Notes: generated from the letters alone by a model not told the origin. Counted from the stretch's first letter, positions 36,423 to 49,065 are shown. The stretch is DNA of 64,000 nt from Ursus arctos (GCF_023065955.2 NW_026622986.1:11309848-11373847), one strand, 5' to 3'. Translations and numbers: made by a program.

Positions 36423-36529
36423 AAGAATAGTTTATATCAGTAATTATGTATATACTACTTCTGTAAAATCATAAAGAGTTGTTAGAATAGGGGATATTGA
36501 TTATTTGAGTCTTTATTGGTTTTTCTCTC

Positions 36530-37100
36530 TGATATATATTTTATTCAACAAATATTTGCTTTGTGCCTAGCTGTGTGCGTGTGCTGCAGATAAAGCACAG
36601 AGGTCTTTGAAAACAAAAGTCTTTTTTATCGCAGTGTCCAGTACAGAATATGTGAGCAGAGGTTCAGTGAGGTCAGTTAGTAGGTACTGTGGAATCTCCT
36701 CATGGTACAGCAGATGCTTGGATTAGGGCAGTGAGAGTAGAAATTGAGAAAAATAAATGCGTTCAAGAGATACTGATCTAGTGGAATCAAAGTGCCTTTG
36801 TGATGTTTGGGCGAGAGAGCAGCTAAATTAAATACAAAGCTGTTTCTGCCTCATGCAGCTGTATAGTTGTATGTGCCATTTACTGAGAAAGCACTGATGA
36901 CGGCCTAAGGTGGGGAAGTATGTAGATTGTGAGCTGAGTTTTATACATACTGAATTTGGGGTGTCTTAGTGAAGATTTCAAGTTGGGAGAGCTACGTGGG
37001 TCTGGTGCTTAGTGCAGAGGTTGGATATGTGCATTCCATTTGGATGTGCATGAAGGCAGGTCTTGGAATGGAAAAGACTGAGCTAAATGCCAGAAAGTCT
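36530..37100 (-). repeat. L2 fragment
   Basis: Starts TTTTATTCAACAAATATTTG then TTTGTGCCTAGCTGTGTGC, the reverse complement of an L2 3' end; similarity is weak after that. Confidence 0.45.
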
Positions 37101-37409
37101 AGCGAATGAGAACTCTAATTAGGGTAGTAGATGGCAAAATGAAGCATGTTGAATAGGGCTGCAGTCAGATGGTGTAAACTTCAAAGGAATCGTGCTTTAT
37201 GGAAAAGGGTAGTATAGTAATGGTTTGTCAGTGGTGAGGGGAACAAAGAGCCCACCTCTTTACCCTGAAATGTCTGGGATAAGAGTGAACCAGTAGCTGC
37301 CACTTGAGGGCTTAGGAGTCTCCCCCAGGAGGGCCAGGTTTTGATTAACTCAAGGAGGTAGAAAATGCTTTAAAGTCATTAAGTATATGAAAAGTTTATA
37401 GTTTATATA

Positions 37410-37592
37410 GGGGCACCTGGGTGGCTCAGATGGTTAAGCGTCTGCCTTCTGCTCAGGTTATGATCTCCACGTCCTGGGATTGAGCCCCATGTCAGGCTCC
37501 CAGCTCAGTGGGGAGTCTGCTTCTGCCTCTCCCCCTGCTTGTGCTTTCTCTCTCTCTCTCAAATGAATACATTAAAAAATCTTAAAAAAAAA
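37410..37592 (+). mobile_element. CAN-SINE
   Basis: Plus-strand SINE with TCTCTCTCTCTC tract and AAAGTTTATA flanks (about 37391-37400 and 37591-37600). Confidence 0.92.
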
Positions 37593-37600
37593 AGTTTATA

Positions 37601-38258
37601 TAATGGAAAGGTTTAGAAGGTATTTCAGAAGAGGAATTCTCTCTGCCTTGCCTGAATCTTCATTCTCTTTCCTTTACTATTTACGTTATTTTGAGTAAAT
37701 TCTCTACTCTAGTATGCTTAGAGCATTGGAATTACTTCCTTTGCTCTAATACTTTTCTGAAATGTTTGGATTGGGAAGGCAGTAGATACTCTTTCCACTA
37801 GATGGCACCCTTATATTGTTATTAAGGGAAATGATGACTAGCTAGTATACATTTTAGGTTCAAATGTATATGAAACTTCAAAATGTAAAAACCTTACCGT
37901 AGTCTCACATGTTACAGTGTAAAGGTTTCATTCCAATGCAGTTTTTAAAGTTAATACTGCTTCATCCTTCGTTATTAGTTTCAATATTCATGACGTATTT
38001 ATAATACTTTATGTTTTCTTTAATTTGATGATTTCACTTGACCGTAACAGTTTTATTCAGAATGTCTAATGATGTTTATTTTTAATTGTGTTATGTTTAT
38101 ATGACTTATGCTTCCTGGTGTTGGTAAACTCATTTTACAGTGGTATAGTTGTCACAGACAGGTAGGTTGTTGCCAAATAAGAGAACAGAAAAGTAGATCT
38201 TTTCTGGCCATTTAGATTGAATAAATTGGTGAAATCTCACAAGGGAAAAGGAGCAAAC
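37601..38258. other. intron, no recognised feature
   Basis: Unique AT-rich intron. Confidence 0.45.
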
Positions 38259-38273
38259 CTCCCTTACTTTTTT

Positions 38274-38461
38274 TTTTTTAAAGATTTTATTTATTTATGT
38301 GACAGAGACAGCCAGCGAGAGAGGGAACACAGCAGGGGGAGTGGGAGAGGAAGAAGCAGGCTCATAGCGGAGGAGCCCGATGTGGGACTCGATCCCGGGT
38401 ACGCCGGGATCACGCCCTGAGCCGAAGGCAGACGCTTTAACGACTGGCTACCCAGGCGCCC
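38274..38461 (-). mobile_element. CAN-SINE
   Basis: Minus-strand SINE flanked by CCTCCCTTACTTTTT duplications (38259-38273 and 38462-38476). Confidence 0.95.
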
Positions 38462-38677
38462 CCTCCCTTACTTTTTTAACATGTATATTGAATAGAGAAA
38501 TAGATTTCTTCGTTCACAGACCTTATTTAAAGAGCAGGTAAGTATAATATATACTTTTATATCTTTAAGTAGCTCCCTGTCTAAGTAGTCCTCATTTATC
38601 CATGTGATAGATTTTGAGGTTCAAAATGGAACATTTACAAGTACGAAACTTATCTTTGAGAACCAAGTTTGCCCTAT

Positions 38678-38748
38678 CTATCAGTCAATCAATCAGTCAG
38701 TCAATCTATCTATCAAGTAGGCTCCACGCCCAAAATGGAGCCCAGTGC
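38678..38748 (-). repeat. (TCAATCAG)-type short repeat plus SINE remnant
   Basis: TCTATCAGTCAATCAATCAG followed by AAGTAGGCTCCACGCCC, the latter matching the middle of minus-strand CAN-SINEs (GTAGGCTCCATGCCC). A partial, broken SINE. Confidence 0.5.
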
Positions 38749-38870
38749 TTTTTTTATAAATAGAAATGAATATATTTCACATTTTTAAAGGTATATACAT
38801 TTTTTTTCTTCTTCATTGTTATTGCTTCTCCTGTTTTCTGCCTCTTAGATAACTGCTTTTTTCATTTCAG

Positions 38871-39014
38871 GACTCATATGAACGTACGAAACATATCTTG
38901 AAGACTCATGCAAAAGAGCATAAGAATCTAGCAGCAGCTTTACTAACCTATGAGACTTTGGATGCCAAAGAGATTCAAATTGTTCTTGAGGGAAAGAAAT
39001 TGGAAGTGAGATGA
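38871..39014 (+). pseudogene. YME1L1: YME1L1 last coding exon with native stop
   Basis: 48 codons from CATTTCAG to TGA at 39012-39014. Starts DSYERTKHILKTHAKEHKN and ends VLEGKKLEVR, the normal YME1L1 C-terminus. Two changes from remembered human protein are A to T (GCG to ACG, CpG type) and E to A. Confidence 0.94.
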
Positions 39015-40080
39015 TAACTCTTAAAGTGGGTGCATTGCTAGTTTCACTGCAAGTATATATAAGTAGCTTCAGTAGTCTCCTTTTGCAATGCTTTTCTCCC
39101 GTTCTTGCCTTGGTATCACTCAAGGGTGTGAAACACTTTGTCTCTCTTTTGTCACATTTAATCTAATTTTGGTTATTCTTATGATGACACCTACTGCAAA
39201 TTATCAACCCATAACAAATATGTTAAAGAAAATAAAGAACTATTAGGATTCGAAACAGCTTGTTTGAGAAATGTCAGTTATTTAGTTGAAAATAAGTAAT
39301 GATTTAATGGTTGGTTCCTCTACTAGATGTGAATAAAAATTGTGCCTTTAGCTCTTGGGAAGTATTTTTACTTGGCAGAGTAAAATTGTTGAAGGATTGT
39401 CTTTGTTTTTCGATAGTACCATTTACCTCTGATAAAGAAATGCTGCCATTTGGCTGTCGGTGAACCATATTTCTATATAGGTCAGTGGGAAACTTCATTA
39501 AGATGCACTTAATTGTGCTCCAGATTGTCCATACACAAAATAGTTCTGTTTTTGTTTTTGTCTAAGAGTAGAGACTTGTAAATGTACAGATATAATCAGA
39601 ATTTAAATGATTATAACCTTTTAGAAATGAAGCCAGCTTACATTTTCATGGTCTTTTTTTTTTTAAACGTTATCATTCTTACTAATGAAATTTATTTCAG
39701 AGCAGCAAGTATTTTGTTAAATAAAAATTGAGTCACTTCAAAATCTGAATAACTATATAATTATGCTTGGTATTAAAAGAAAAATTAATCCAAAATCTCA
39801 GTCCCTTCAAAGTGAACTTTGAATTACCCCATGTTAGAAATGGAAAGTCGTGTTTGCTTTTCATTCAGATTTTGTGAATATAAACATGTTGTTATAGGAT
39901 TTACAGATGACTTTATTTAACTCAATAGAAAAATTATTTTAGAGCTCATTGTATTGGTTTTACAACCAAATTATATTCTTGAAGTGATTTTATTAAAATT
40001 ACCTACAGTTTTCTAATAACTTTTAAGCTGTATATGGTCTTCGTTGAAGAAGTTGATAGAGGGAGTTTGCTATACGTATC
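39015..40080 (+). other. YME1L1-like 3' UTR / downstream flank
   Basis: Repeat-free AT-rich sequence directly after the stop. Polyadenylation-type AATAAA hexamers occur at 39231-39236 and about 39719-39724. A full YME1L1 3' UTR would be expected here; the true end cannot be fixed from sequence alone. Confidence 0.5.
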
Positions 40081-40660
40081 CCGGCTTTTTGTTGTTGTTG
40101 TTGTAATTTTTAATTTTGATCTAATTTCAAACTTACAGAAATGTTACTGGAGTAATACAAGGAACTCCCTTATACCTTGGTCAAGAGTCATCATCCCATT
40201 TTTTAATTGCCCATCTCTCTTTCCCCTTTCTCTTCTCCTTCCTCCGTCCCTCTCCCTCTGTCCTTCCTTCCTTCTCCCTGTGTGTATACATGTCTTTGTG
40301 TGGATGCATGTTTTTATTTTTCTTGGATAGACTTCTAGGATTGAAATTGCTGGGTCATGTACTAAGGTCTTGTTCACCTTTTTAGGAACTTGACGAACTG
40401 CATCATTCTCCACACATTCTACAGTATATTCTTACAGTCTATCTTTTTGATAAAGTCATTCTAGTGTGAATAAAATAATATCTCATGGATTAACATGCAT
40501 TTATCTACACTGATGATACCCTCTCCTGTTTTATTGGCCATTGGTATATTTTCTTTGGAGAAATGTCCATTCAGACCAACATCCATGTCACTTTTGGGTT
40601 GTTTGTCTTATTATGTGTTGTATGAGAGCATATATTCTGAATACAAGTCTTTTATCGATC
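40080..40660 (-). repeat. old L1 3' part with pyrimidine-rich tract
   Basis: CTAGGATTGAAATTGCTGGG, TTTAGGAACTTGACGAACTGC and TTTGGAGAAATGTCCATTCAG are L1 ORF2-end/3' UTR text on the minus strand. A TCCC/TCCT-rich tract occupies about 40215-40280. Confidence 0.6.
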
Positions 40661-40670
40661 TTGCTTTTTT

Positions 40671-40857
40671 TTTTTAAGATTTTTTATTTATTTGAGAGAG
40701 AGACAGCCAGCGAGAGAGGGAACACAAACAGGGGGAGTGGGAGAGGAAGAAGCAGGCTCCCAGCGGAGGAGCCTGACATGGGACTCGATCCCAGAACGCT
40801 GGGATCACGCCCTGAGCAGAAGGCAGACGCTTAATGACTGCGCCACCCAGGCGCCCC
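40671..40857 (-). mobile_element. CAN-SINE inside old L1
   Basis: Minus-strand SINE flanked by GATCTTGCTTTT copies (about 40657-40668 and 40859-40870). Confidence 0.94.
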
Positions 40858-40869
40858 AGATCTTGCTTT

Positions 40870-42460
40870 TTAAAAATCCAGTCCAACAATCTCTGTTGAG
40901 TGGAGTGTTTAGTTAATTCAAATTTAGTATTGATATACTTGTTTCTACACTTCCCATTTTGCTTTTTGTTTCCTGTTTTTGTCATATCTAAAGAGATCCT
41001 TCTGTTCCTCCTTTTTTGGGTTACATATTAGTAGTTGATCTAGGTATGACTGTGTGCATCTTAACTTACCAGTCTACTTTAATTCTGGTCAAATGTAAGA
41101 ACTTTGTTTCAATATATCTCCTTTTCTTCTCTGTGCTTTTAGTGTCATATGTTATATCTGTGCATGTTACAGCAACTCAACAATATAGTGACATAACTAG
41201 TGTTTAAATAATCTTATTTCCCCAGTCTTTCTCTGGGAATGTCTTTTATTTTGCCTTTGTTTTTTTAAGAATCGTTTTGCTGGATATAAAATACGTGGTT
41301 GACTTTTTTCCCCCTTTAATCATTTTGATTATGTTATCCCATAGACTCCTGGCTTCCATTATTTTTTTAAGAAGTCATCCGTTAATCATAATTTTGGTCT
41401 CCTTTTGTGATAGGTTATTTTTTTTCTCTTGCTGATTTCAAGGTTTTGGTTTTGTTTGCTTATCCTTGTCTATTACCAGTTGGACCATGATGATGTGTTT
41501 AGGTGTGGATGTCCTTGTGTTTTTCCTAGTTGGGATTTATTGGGCTTCATGGATCTGTAGATCAGTTTTTCATCAAATTTAAGCAATTTTTGGCAATTAT
41601 TTCTTCAAATATATTTACCTGTCCTTTTTTTTTAAAATATTTTATTTATTTATTTGACAGAGATAGAGACAGCCAGCGAGAGATGGAACACAAGCAGGGG
41701 GAGTGGGAGAGGGAGAAGCAGGCTCATAGCGGAGGAGCCTGATGCGGGGCTTGATCGCATAACGCCGGGATCACGCCCGGAGCCGAAGGCAGACGCTCAA
41801 CTGCTGTGCCACCCAGGCACCCCTTATCTGTCCTTTTCTGTCTCTTCTTTCTGGGAGACTCCTTACATATGTGTTGGTACACTTAATGTTGATCGGGTTT
41901 CTGAGGCTTTGTTCATTTTCTTCATCGTTTTTTCTCCCTTTCTGCTTGAGATTGAATAATTTCTGTTGATTCTTCAAGTTCACTGATTCTTCTATCATCT
42001 CAAATCAATTGAATTTTCCATGTCAGGTACTGTATTTTTCAGCTATACGTTTCCTTTGAATTCTTTCATTTACTTTGTATCTTTTTATTGAGATCCCTCA
42101 TGCATTGCATCATTTTCACCATGGTTTTCATTGATTCTTTAAACATGACTTCCATTAGTTCTTTGACCATGCCCATATAGCTGCTTTTAAATCTTTCCTG
42201 AATCTAACATCTGGAAATACTCAGTTTCTCCTTAATGCTTTTCTTCCTTAGTAAGGGTCACACTTTCTTGTTTCTTTGCTTTGTAATCTTGTTGAATTTC
42301 AAATAATGTAGCAGTTACAGACTCTGATTTCCTCCCCAGAGGGTTGTCTTGTTTTGTTTAGTAACTTGCCTCCAGTAAATTTGTGAAGTCCATCTCTACT
42401 AGAGTGTGCAGCCATTGATGTCTCTGTTCATTTAAAAAATGTTTAAATCTTGCTTCCTAA
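40870..42460 (-). repeat. ancient L1/HAL1-like element
   Basis: Minus-strand text resembling ancient L1 ORF1 and its surroundings: TTTTTGGCAATTATTTCTTC followed by AAATATATTT, GGGCTTCATGGATCTG, TTGCTGGATATAAAATACG. Strongly diverged; it is interrupted by the SINE at 41630-41824. No open frame survives. Confidence 0.5.
41630..41824 (-). mobile_element. CAN-SINE inside ancient L1
   Basis: Minus-strand SINE flanked by TACCTGTCCTTTT / TATCTGTCCTTTT (about 41616-41628 and 41825-41837). Confidence 0.94.
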
Positions 42461-44100
42461 GGTTTGCTGCTGTGCCTGCATACCTTAACATTTAGCCAAA
42501 GATGGGACAGATGTGTTCAAAACCCCATCATTCATGCTTTCTACTCTGCTGATGGATCTGTGTGGGCTCACAAGTCCATTCAACATTTGGATCATTTGCA
42601 AGGCTGCCCTGGTTTTTGCTTTCTAACAGGCTTTTTTGCATCTCTTTGGGTGTATGTGCATGCCTTGGCAACCATGGGTATGTGGGTGGCTTGAATCAGT
42701 TTCTACTCCACATGCCTCTGGTAAATCTAAAGTATATGGAGTGCTTATTTCAAATCCAGATGGCTATCTTACCTCTCAGAACGTCCAGTTAAATACCTTG
42801 CTACTCTTACCTTGTTTGCCCCAAACAGGATTGCAACCTCAGGCTAGAGAACTCTGTGTGTTAGCACGGAGGCCACCACTTTGACTTACTCTGCATCAGG
42901 TCAAGCAAGTCCCTTCTGGCAGAGACTTCTCTCAAGCACAGCACCACAGACTCTCACAACTCTTACCAAACTTCAGTGATTTTCAGGAATAAACACTTAG
43001 TATGTTGTAGGTCTTCAGCTGATTTCCAGAGTTTTTAAAATAATTTTATCCAACTTTATAGTTGAAAAGTGGGAATGATTTGTCAGTCCCTTCACCTCAT
43101 CGTACTGAAAGTGAATCTCCCTCACTTATTTTGAACCATACTCCAACCAAAGCAGTTTAATAAGAATAGACTTAGAGAGGACTGGTAAACTTTTCAGAGC
43201 TATCCATTCAAAGCTCCCAGAATGCTAGAGTTTGACATGTAACCTTTATCTATTAAGTTGATTACTTTTGGTAATGGATACATGTTTTATTTTTAGATAT
43301 TCTTTGTGTTTGTTTATATTCATTTTAAAGTAAATACTGAGTTACTTCAATCCAGCTGGTTATGAGTATATTTCTTAAGTATGTAGTATTTTAATAAAAT
43401 ATGTTGGAATGTAGACTTGATCTTTGGATTAAAAAAAATAACACCTCGTTGCGGACATAAGAATTGGGAGAGTTGATATATTTGAACTGAGGACTTTATT
43501 TCTATACAAATTCTTTCCTACCACCATTTTGTCACAGGTGAATCCCCATTCTTTTAGGCAAGAATTTGGATCCTCCACCCCATTTAGACCATAGACTTAA
43601 TTTAGTTATATATAAATGGTATGTTGTCTTCAGTCTTGCGTCAAATGGTAATATAATGGGTAGATGATCTGTTATAAATTTGAGGATGCGTTTAATGGGA
43701 AAGAAAGCTAATTACAAAGCTGCCAAAGGTGAGACGGTACTTATATCTCATAAAACCTGGTCTGGAGAGCTTGATATTAATCTCTTGCAGTTCAGGAAGT
43801 AAAAATGTTTGGCTTATATTCAGGAAACCTGGAACCTGAGAGGACTGGTAAGGTGCTTTGGCTGATGAAGGGAGAAGTGTAATGTTAGTTGAGGCTGTTA
43901 TGCACTGTCAGTGTTTGGTTCGATAAAAACTGCTTGAGTGCTTATGAAGGACCAGATGTTTGTCAGGTGTGGAGAGTGAGCCTTTGTGGTACACTCCATT
44001 TTAGATACCGTACGAAATGGTTGCTTAGAGGTGCAAAGAGGCCTCAGAAAAACACAATCCAAAGTGGATCTCTGGATTCCTTAAGAGCCAAGAAGAAAGC
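42461..44100. other. intergenic DNA, no recognised gene
   Basis: Short open frames exist near 42464-42884 but overlap one another in several frames and show no domain or splice pattern. They may be the far end of the old L1 or unique DNA. Confidence 0.45.
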
Positions 44101-44107
44101 AAGCCCA

Positions 44108-44310
44108 GGGGCGCCTGGGTGGCACAGCGGTTAAGTGTCTGCCTTTGGCTCAGGGCGTGATCCCGGCATTATGGGACTGAGCCCCACATCAGGCTCCTGT
44201 GCTATGAGCCTGCTTCTTCCTCTCCCACTTCCCTTGCTTGTGTACCCTCTCTCGCCGGCTGTCTCTCTCTCTGTCAAATAAATAAAATCTTAAAAAAAAA
44301 AAAGAAAAGA
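44108..44310 (+). mobile_element. CAN-SINE
   Basis: Plus-strand, young-looking SINE. The target site is AGAAAGCAAGCCCA (ending 44107) with AGAAAGAAAGCCCA after the tail (about 44313-44326). Confidence 0.94.
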
Positions 44311-44427
44311 AAAGAAAGAAAGCCCAACAGAATGGATTGCATTCACTCAGGTCAAGGGAGTTGCAGGTGAGAACAGCCGTGGCTTCAGAAGGGCCCCTGA
44401 GAGAAAGTTAGCTTTAAAATAACTGCT

Positions 44428-44550
44428 GGGCACCTGCCTGGCTCTGTCAATAGAGCATGTGACTCTTCATCTTGGAATCATGAGTTTAAGCTCCACGTTG
44501 GGTGTGGAGTCTACTTTAAACAAAAACCAAAACCTAAAACAATAAATAAG
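44428..44550 (+). mobile_element. older short CAN-SINE
   Basis: Plus-strand head only: GGGCACCTGCCTGGCTCTGT, GAGTTTAAGCTCCACG, then an A-rich tail. Flanks AAAATAACTG / CAAAATAATTG. Confidence 0.85.
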
Positions 44551-45865
44551 CAAAATAATTGACAAATGCACCCTGTTCAAAACCATCTTACAGTAGTATT
44601 AGCTAGATAAGAACTCAGCTACCCCCTACATTTTAACTCTGGCAAGGTCAAAGCATACACAGTCAGCCAGCTGAGAGAGAAGGGATGGAATTAGGCAGGA
44701 AAGAAGAAAAGGACCATGCCTGTCTTCTAACCCTACTGCAGGTGGTTAGCCTGTAGCCTGGCCTGGCTGATTAACTCTTTGACTTTTGGTGTTTTTATAC
44801 TTATATGGGTCTGGACATTCTGTTTTAGTGCCTTACAAGTTAACTGTATGGCCTTTTATTGAAGTAAAGTTTTTCAAACTGGATTGGTAGAAAAATATCT
44901 GAATATTTAAGAGACTAGTGGGAGATGATTCTGCTGTGTGATTATATCCTGTGAGTCAAAAACAGTAGTTACAGGAGGATTGCGGTTAAGACGGTGGAGG
45001 AGTAGGGGACCCCTTTTTCAGCCGGTCCCCTGAGTTGAGTTGGATAGGTACCAGACCAGCCTGAACATCCACAGAATCAGCCTGAGACGCAGGAAGATAC
45101 ATCTGGATCTCTACAAATGAACATCTCCAGCGCTGAGTATTGAGGTACGAAGCGGGGAACCATGAAACTGCACACAGATATCGGAAGATAAACAGAAGGG
45201 GGGAGCCGCCACATTTGGGTGCCGGGAAGCGGTAGCCACCTGCGGGGAGGGGAGGGAGAGCAGACTGAGACAGTGAGCCGGGGAGCGCACGCCACCAGAC
45301 TTCTCATGGAACTCTGGTGTGCTCATTGGAGCCAGACTGAGACCAGGAGCTCTGGGAGTGCGCGGGGGCGGCTGGCGGTGTTAGAAACACAAAGGACAGA
45401 GACGCGCCAGGCCTGGAAGTGAGGGCTGGGACCCCGGGTGTGGGGCGCACATCCCGGGATGCTGCAGGATTGAGCAGCACCAATAGCAACAGAGTTAAAG
45501 TGGCCAGATCATCAGTGGAGAATGGCCCGCGATCCCTCTGTTTTGTGACAGAGGCTGAGATTCGGCCACTGCTGCTCTGACTCTCAGAAGAGGCACAGCA
45601 AACCGCCAGGGAAAGCCGCCAGAGAACAAAAGCCTGGAAATACCGGCTCACAGTGTGCCCATCCCCAACCCCCCTCGCAGGGGACATGGAGACTCTACCC
45701 AAACAGGGTTGCCTGAGTATAGGTGCGTCAGGCCCGTCCCCCAGAAGACAGGCTGAAAAATCAAGAAGCCCACATCCCTAAGATCCCTATAAAACAAGGG
45801 CTCATGGCCTGGGTCCCAGTCAATAATTTGGGCTCTGGACAACCCCGCAACCTCTCCTCTTCAAA

Positions 45866-46761
45866 ATGACGAGAAGGAGAAATCCCCCCCAGCAAAGAAA
45901 AGACAATGAGTCTGTGGCATCTGCCACAGAACTAATGGATATGGATATAACCAAAGTTTCAGAAATGGAATTCAGAGTAACAATGGTCAAGATGATGGGT
46001 AGATTGAAAAAAGTATTAACAAAAATGTTAATGAGAATATACAATCTCTAAGGGCGCAAATGAGAGCGAATGTGGCAGAAATTAAAAATTCTATAAGCCA
46101 AATGCAGTCAAAACTAGAGGCTCTGACGGCCAAGATGAATAAGGCAGAAGAACGTATCAGCGAATTGGAGGATGGGTTAGAAGAAAAAGCTAAAATAGAA
46201 TCGGGACTTAAAAAAATTCACGCCCACGAATGTAGGTTACGGGAGATTACTGACTAAATGAAATGTTCTAAGATCAGAATCATCGGCATCCCCGATGGGG
46301 TGGAGAAAAACAGAGGTCTAGAAGAGATATTTGAACAAATTGTAGCTGAAAACTTCCCTAATCTAGCAAGGGAAACAAAATCCAAGTCCAAGAGGCAGAG
46401 AGGACGCCTCCTAAGCTCAACCATGACAAACCTACACCACGTCACGTCATAGTGCATTTCGCAAATATTAGATCCAAGGATACGGTATTGAAAGTGGCCA
46501 GGGCAAAGAAATTTCTCACGTACTAAGGCAAAGGTATCAGAATTATGTCAGACCTGTCTACACAGACCTGGAATGAGAGAAAGGGTTGGGGGGGCAGTTT
46601 TAAAACTTTCAGAGAAAAACATGCAGCCAAGGATCCTTTATCCAGCAAGGCTGTCATTCAGAATGGATGGAGAAATAAAGACCTTCCAGAATCTCCAGTC
46701 ATTAACTAATTTCGTAACCACGAAACCAGCCCCACAGGAGATATTAAGGGCGGTTCTATAA
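45866..46761 (+). pseudogene. L1 ORF1 remnant
   Basis: ORF1 starts MTRRRNPPQQRKDNESVAS at 45866 and shows the coiled-coil and RRM text, for example MEFRVTMVKMMGRLKK and IRIIGIPDGVEKNRG. It is broken at about 46050, 46257 and 46450 and ends ILRAVL at 46761. Its intact start helps define where ORF1 of the minus-strand L1 should begin. Confidence 0.9.
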
Positions 46762-46833
46762 AGGTAAAAAGGCTCCAAGAGTGATACAGAACAGAAAGTC
46801 ACAACCGATACAAACAAAAACTTTACTGGCAAC

Positions 46834-48238
46834 ATGGCATCATTAAAATCATATCTCTCAGTATTCAGTCTCAATGTGAATGGCTTAAATGCTCCCATAA
46901 TGCCACAGGGTTGCAGATTGGATAAAAAGAAATGACCCATCCATTTGCTGTCTACAAGAGACTCATTTCGAACCCAAAGATGCATTCAGACTGAGAGTAA
47001 GGGGATGGAGTACCATCTTTCACGCCAATGGACCTCAAAAGAAAGCTGGGGTAGCAAGTCTCATATCAGATAGATTGGATTTTAAACTAAAGACTATAGT
47101 TAGAGACACAGAAGGGCACTATATTATTCTTAAAGGATGTATCCAACAAGTGGATATGACAATTATATATGCCCCCAACAGGGGAGCATATTATTTTTAT
47201 TATTATTATTAGAGCATATTATTTTTATTATTATTTTTATTATTATTATTAGAAACCAGAATAATTATTATTATTAGAAACCAGAATAAAGAGACATATA
47301 GATAAAAATGCATTAATAGTAGGGGGCCTCAACACCCCACTATCAGAAATAGAACACCCTTGCAAAAACTAAGCAAAGAATCAAAGGCTTTGAATGCCAT
47401 AATCGACGAGTTGGACCTCATAGATATATATAGAATACTACACCCCAGAACCAAAGAATACTCATTCTATTCTAATGCCCATGGAACATTCTCAAGAATA
47501 GACTAAGTTCTGGGACACAAAACAGGTCTCAACTGATACCAAAAGATTGAAATTATTCCCTGCATATTCTCAGACCACAATGCTTTGAAAGTGGACCTCA
47601 ACCACAAGGAAAAATTTAGAAGAAACTCAAGCATTTGGAGACTAAGAACCATCCTGCTCAGGAATGATTCGATAAACCAGGAAATCAAAAATCAATTCAA
47701 ACAATTTATGAAGACCAACGAGAATGAAAACACAATGGTCCAAAACCTATGGGATACTGCAAAGGCAGTCCTAAGGGGGAAATACATAGCCATCCAAGCC
47801 TCACTCAAAAGAATAGAAAACTCTAAAATGCAGTTTTTATATTCTCACCTCAAGAAGCTGGAACAGCAACAGAGGGACAGACCTAATCCACTCATGAGGA
47901 AGCTGTTGACCAAGATTAGAGCAGAAATCAATGAATTAGAAACCAGAAGTACAGTAGAGCAGATCAACAGAACTAGAAGCTGGTTCTTTGAGAGAATTAA
48001 TAAAATTGACAAACTGCTGGCCAGACTTATCCAAAAGAATAGAGAAAGGACCCAAATTAATAAAATTATGAATGAAAAAGGAGAGGTCACAACCAACACC
48101 AATGAAATTGGAAGGATTATTAGAAACTTTTATCAACAGCTTTATGCCAATAAATTAAGCAATCTGGAAGAGATGGAGGCCTTCCTGGAAACCCATAAAC
48201 TACCAAGACTGAAACAGGAAGAAATTGATTTTTTTTAA
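46834..48238 (+). pseudogene. L1 ORF2 remnant, endonuclease and linker
   Basis: ORF2 begins MASLKSYLSVFSLNVNGLNA at about 46834, with frame breaks near 46935 and at 47180-47290 where an ATT-repeat is inserted. The open part 47585-48238 encodes the linker up to EEIDFF, where the nested L1 interrupts it. Confidence 0.88.
47185..47290. repeat. (ATT)n expansion inside L1 ORF2
   Basis: GAGCATATTATTTTTATT, further TTATTATTATT runs, a second GAGCATATTATTTTT copy and AAACCAGAATAATTATT, interrupting the endonuclease coding text. AAACCAGAATAA occurs twice (47262 and 47278 areas), a sign of local duplication. Confidence 0.85.
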
Positions 48239-49065
48239 TGATTTTTTATTATATTATGTTAGTCACCATACAGTACATCCCCGGTTTCCGATGTAAGGCT
48301 CGATGATTCATTAGTTGTGTATAACACCCAGTGCACCATGCAATACGTGCCCTCCTTACTACCCATCACCGGTCTATCCCATTCCCCCACCCCCCTCCCC
48401 TCTGAAGTCCTCAGTTTGTTTCTCATAGTCCATAGTCTCTCATGTTTCATTCCCCCTTCTGATTACCCCCCTTTCTTTATCCCTTTCTTCCCCTACTGAT
48501 CATCCTAGTTCTTATGTTCCATAGATGAGAGAAATCATATGATAGTTGTCTTTCTCTGCTTGACTTATTTCACTTAGCATTATCTCCTCCAGTGCCGTCC
48601 ATGTTGCAGCAAATGTTGAGAATTCGTTCTTTCTGATAGCTGAGTACTATTCCATTGTATATATGGAGCACAACTTCTTCTTCTTCTTTTTTTTTAAAGA
48701 TTTTATTTATTTATTTTACAGAGATAGAGGCAGCCAGTGAGAGAGGGAACGCAAGCAGGGGGAGTGGGAGAGGAAGAAGCAGGCTCATAGTGGAGGAGCC
48801 TGACATGGGGCTCGATACCATAACGCCGGGATCACGCCCTGAGCCGAAGGCAGACGCTTAACCACTGTGCCACCCAGGCGCCCCGGACCACAACTTCTTA
48901 ATCCAGTCATCTGTTGAAGGGCATCTCGGCTCCTTCCACGATTTAGCTATTGTGGACTTTGCTGCTATGAACAGTGGGGTGCATATGGCCCTTCTCTTCA
49001 CTACGTCTGTATCTTTGGGGTAAACACCCAGTAGTGCAATGGCTGGATCATAGGGTAGCTCAAAG
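48232..49065 (-). mobile_element. nested 5'-truncated L1 tail (minus) inserted in L1 ORF2
   Basis: Minus-strand young L1 3' end (CAGTACATCCCCGG and TAACACCCAGTGCACCATG, then TAAACACCCAGTAGTGC) that splits ORF2 of the plus-strand L1. Target copies GAAATTGATTTTTT lie at 48221-48234 and 49066-49079. Without its internal SINE it is about 630 bp long. Confidence 0.94.
48680..48884 (-). mobile_element. CAN-SINE nested two levels deep
   Basis: Minus-strand SINE in the nested L1 tail, flanked by CACAACTTCTT (48669-48679 and 48889-48899). Confidence 0.95.

Noticed and set aside
38678..38715. TCAATCAG repeats as a possible CRISPR-like or regulatory array
   Set aside because: Short imperfect tetra/octamer slippage repeat in a mammalian intron next to a SINE remnant.
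39015..40080. Whole YME1L1 copy as a normal working gene
   Set aside because: Two independent disabling lesions in one exon and several changes at conserved sites make an intact protein impossible from this sequence as given; read-level error was considered but would need two separate events.
42464..42884. Overlapping open frames suggesting a small gene
   Set aside because: Three frames overlap on the same strand, with no start context, domain or splice sites; likely chance in old repeat or unique DNA.
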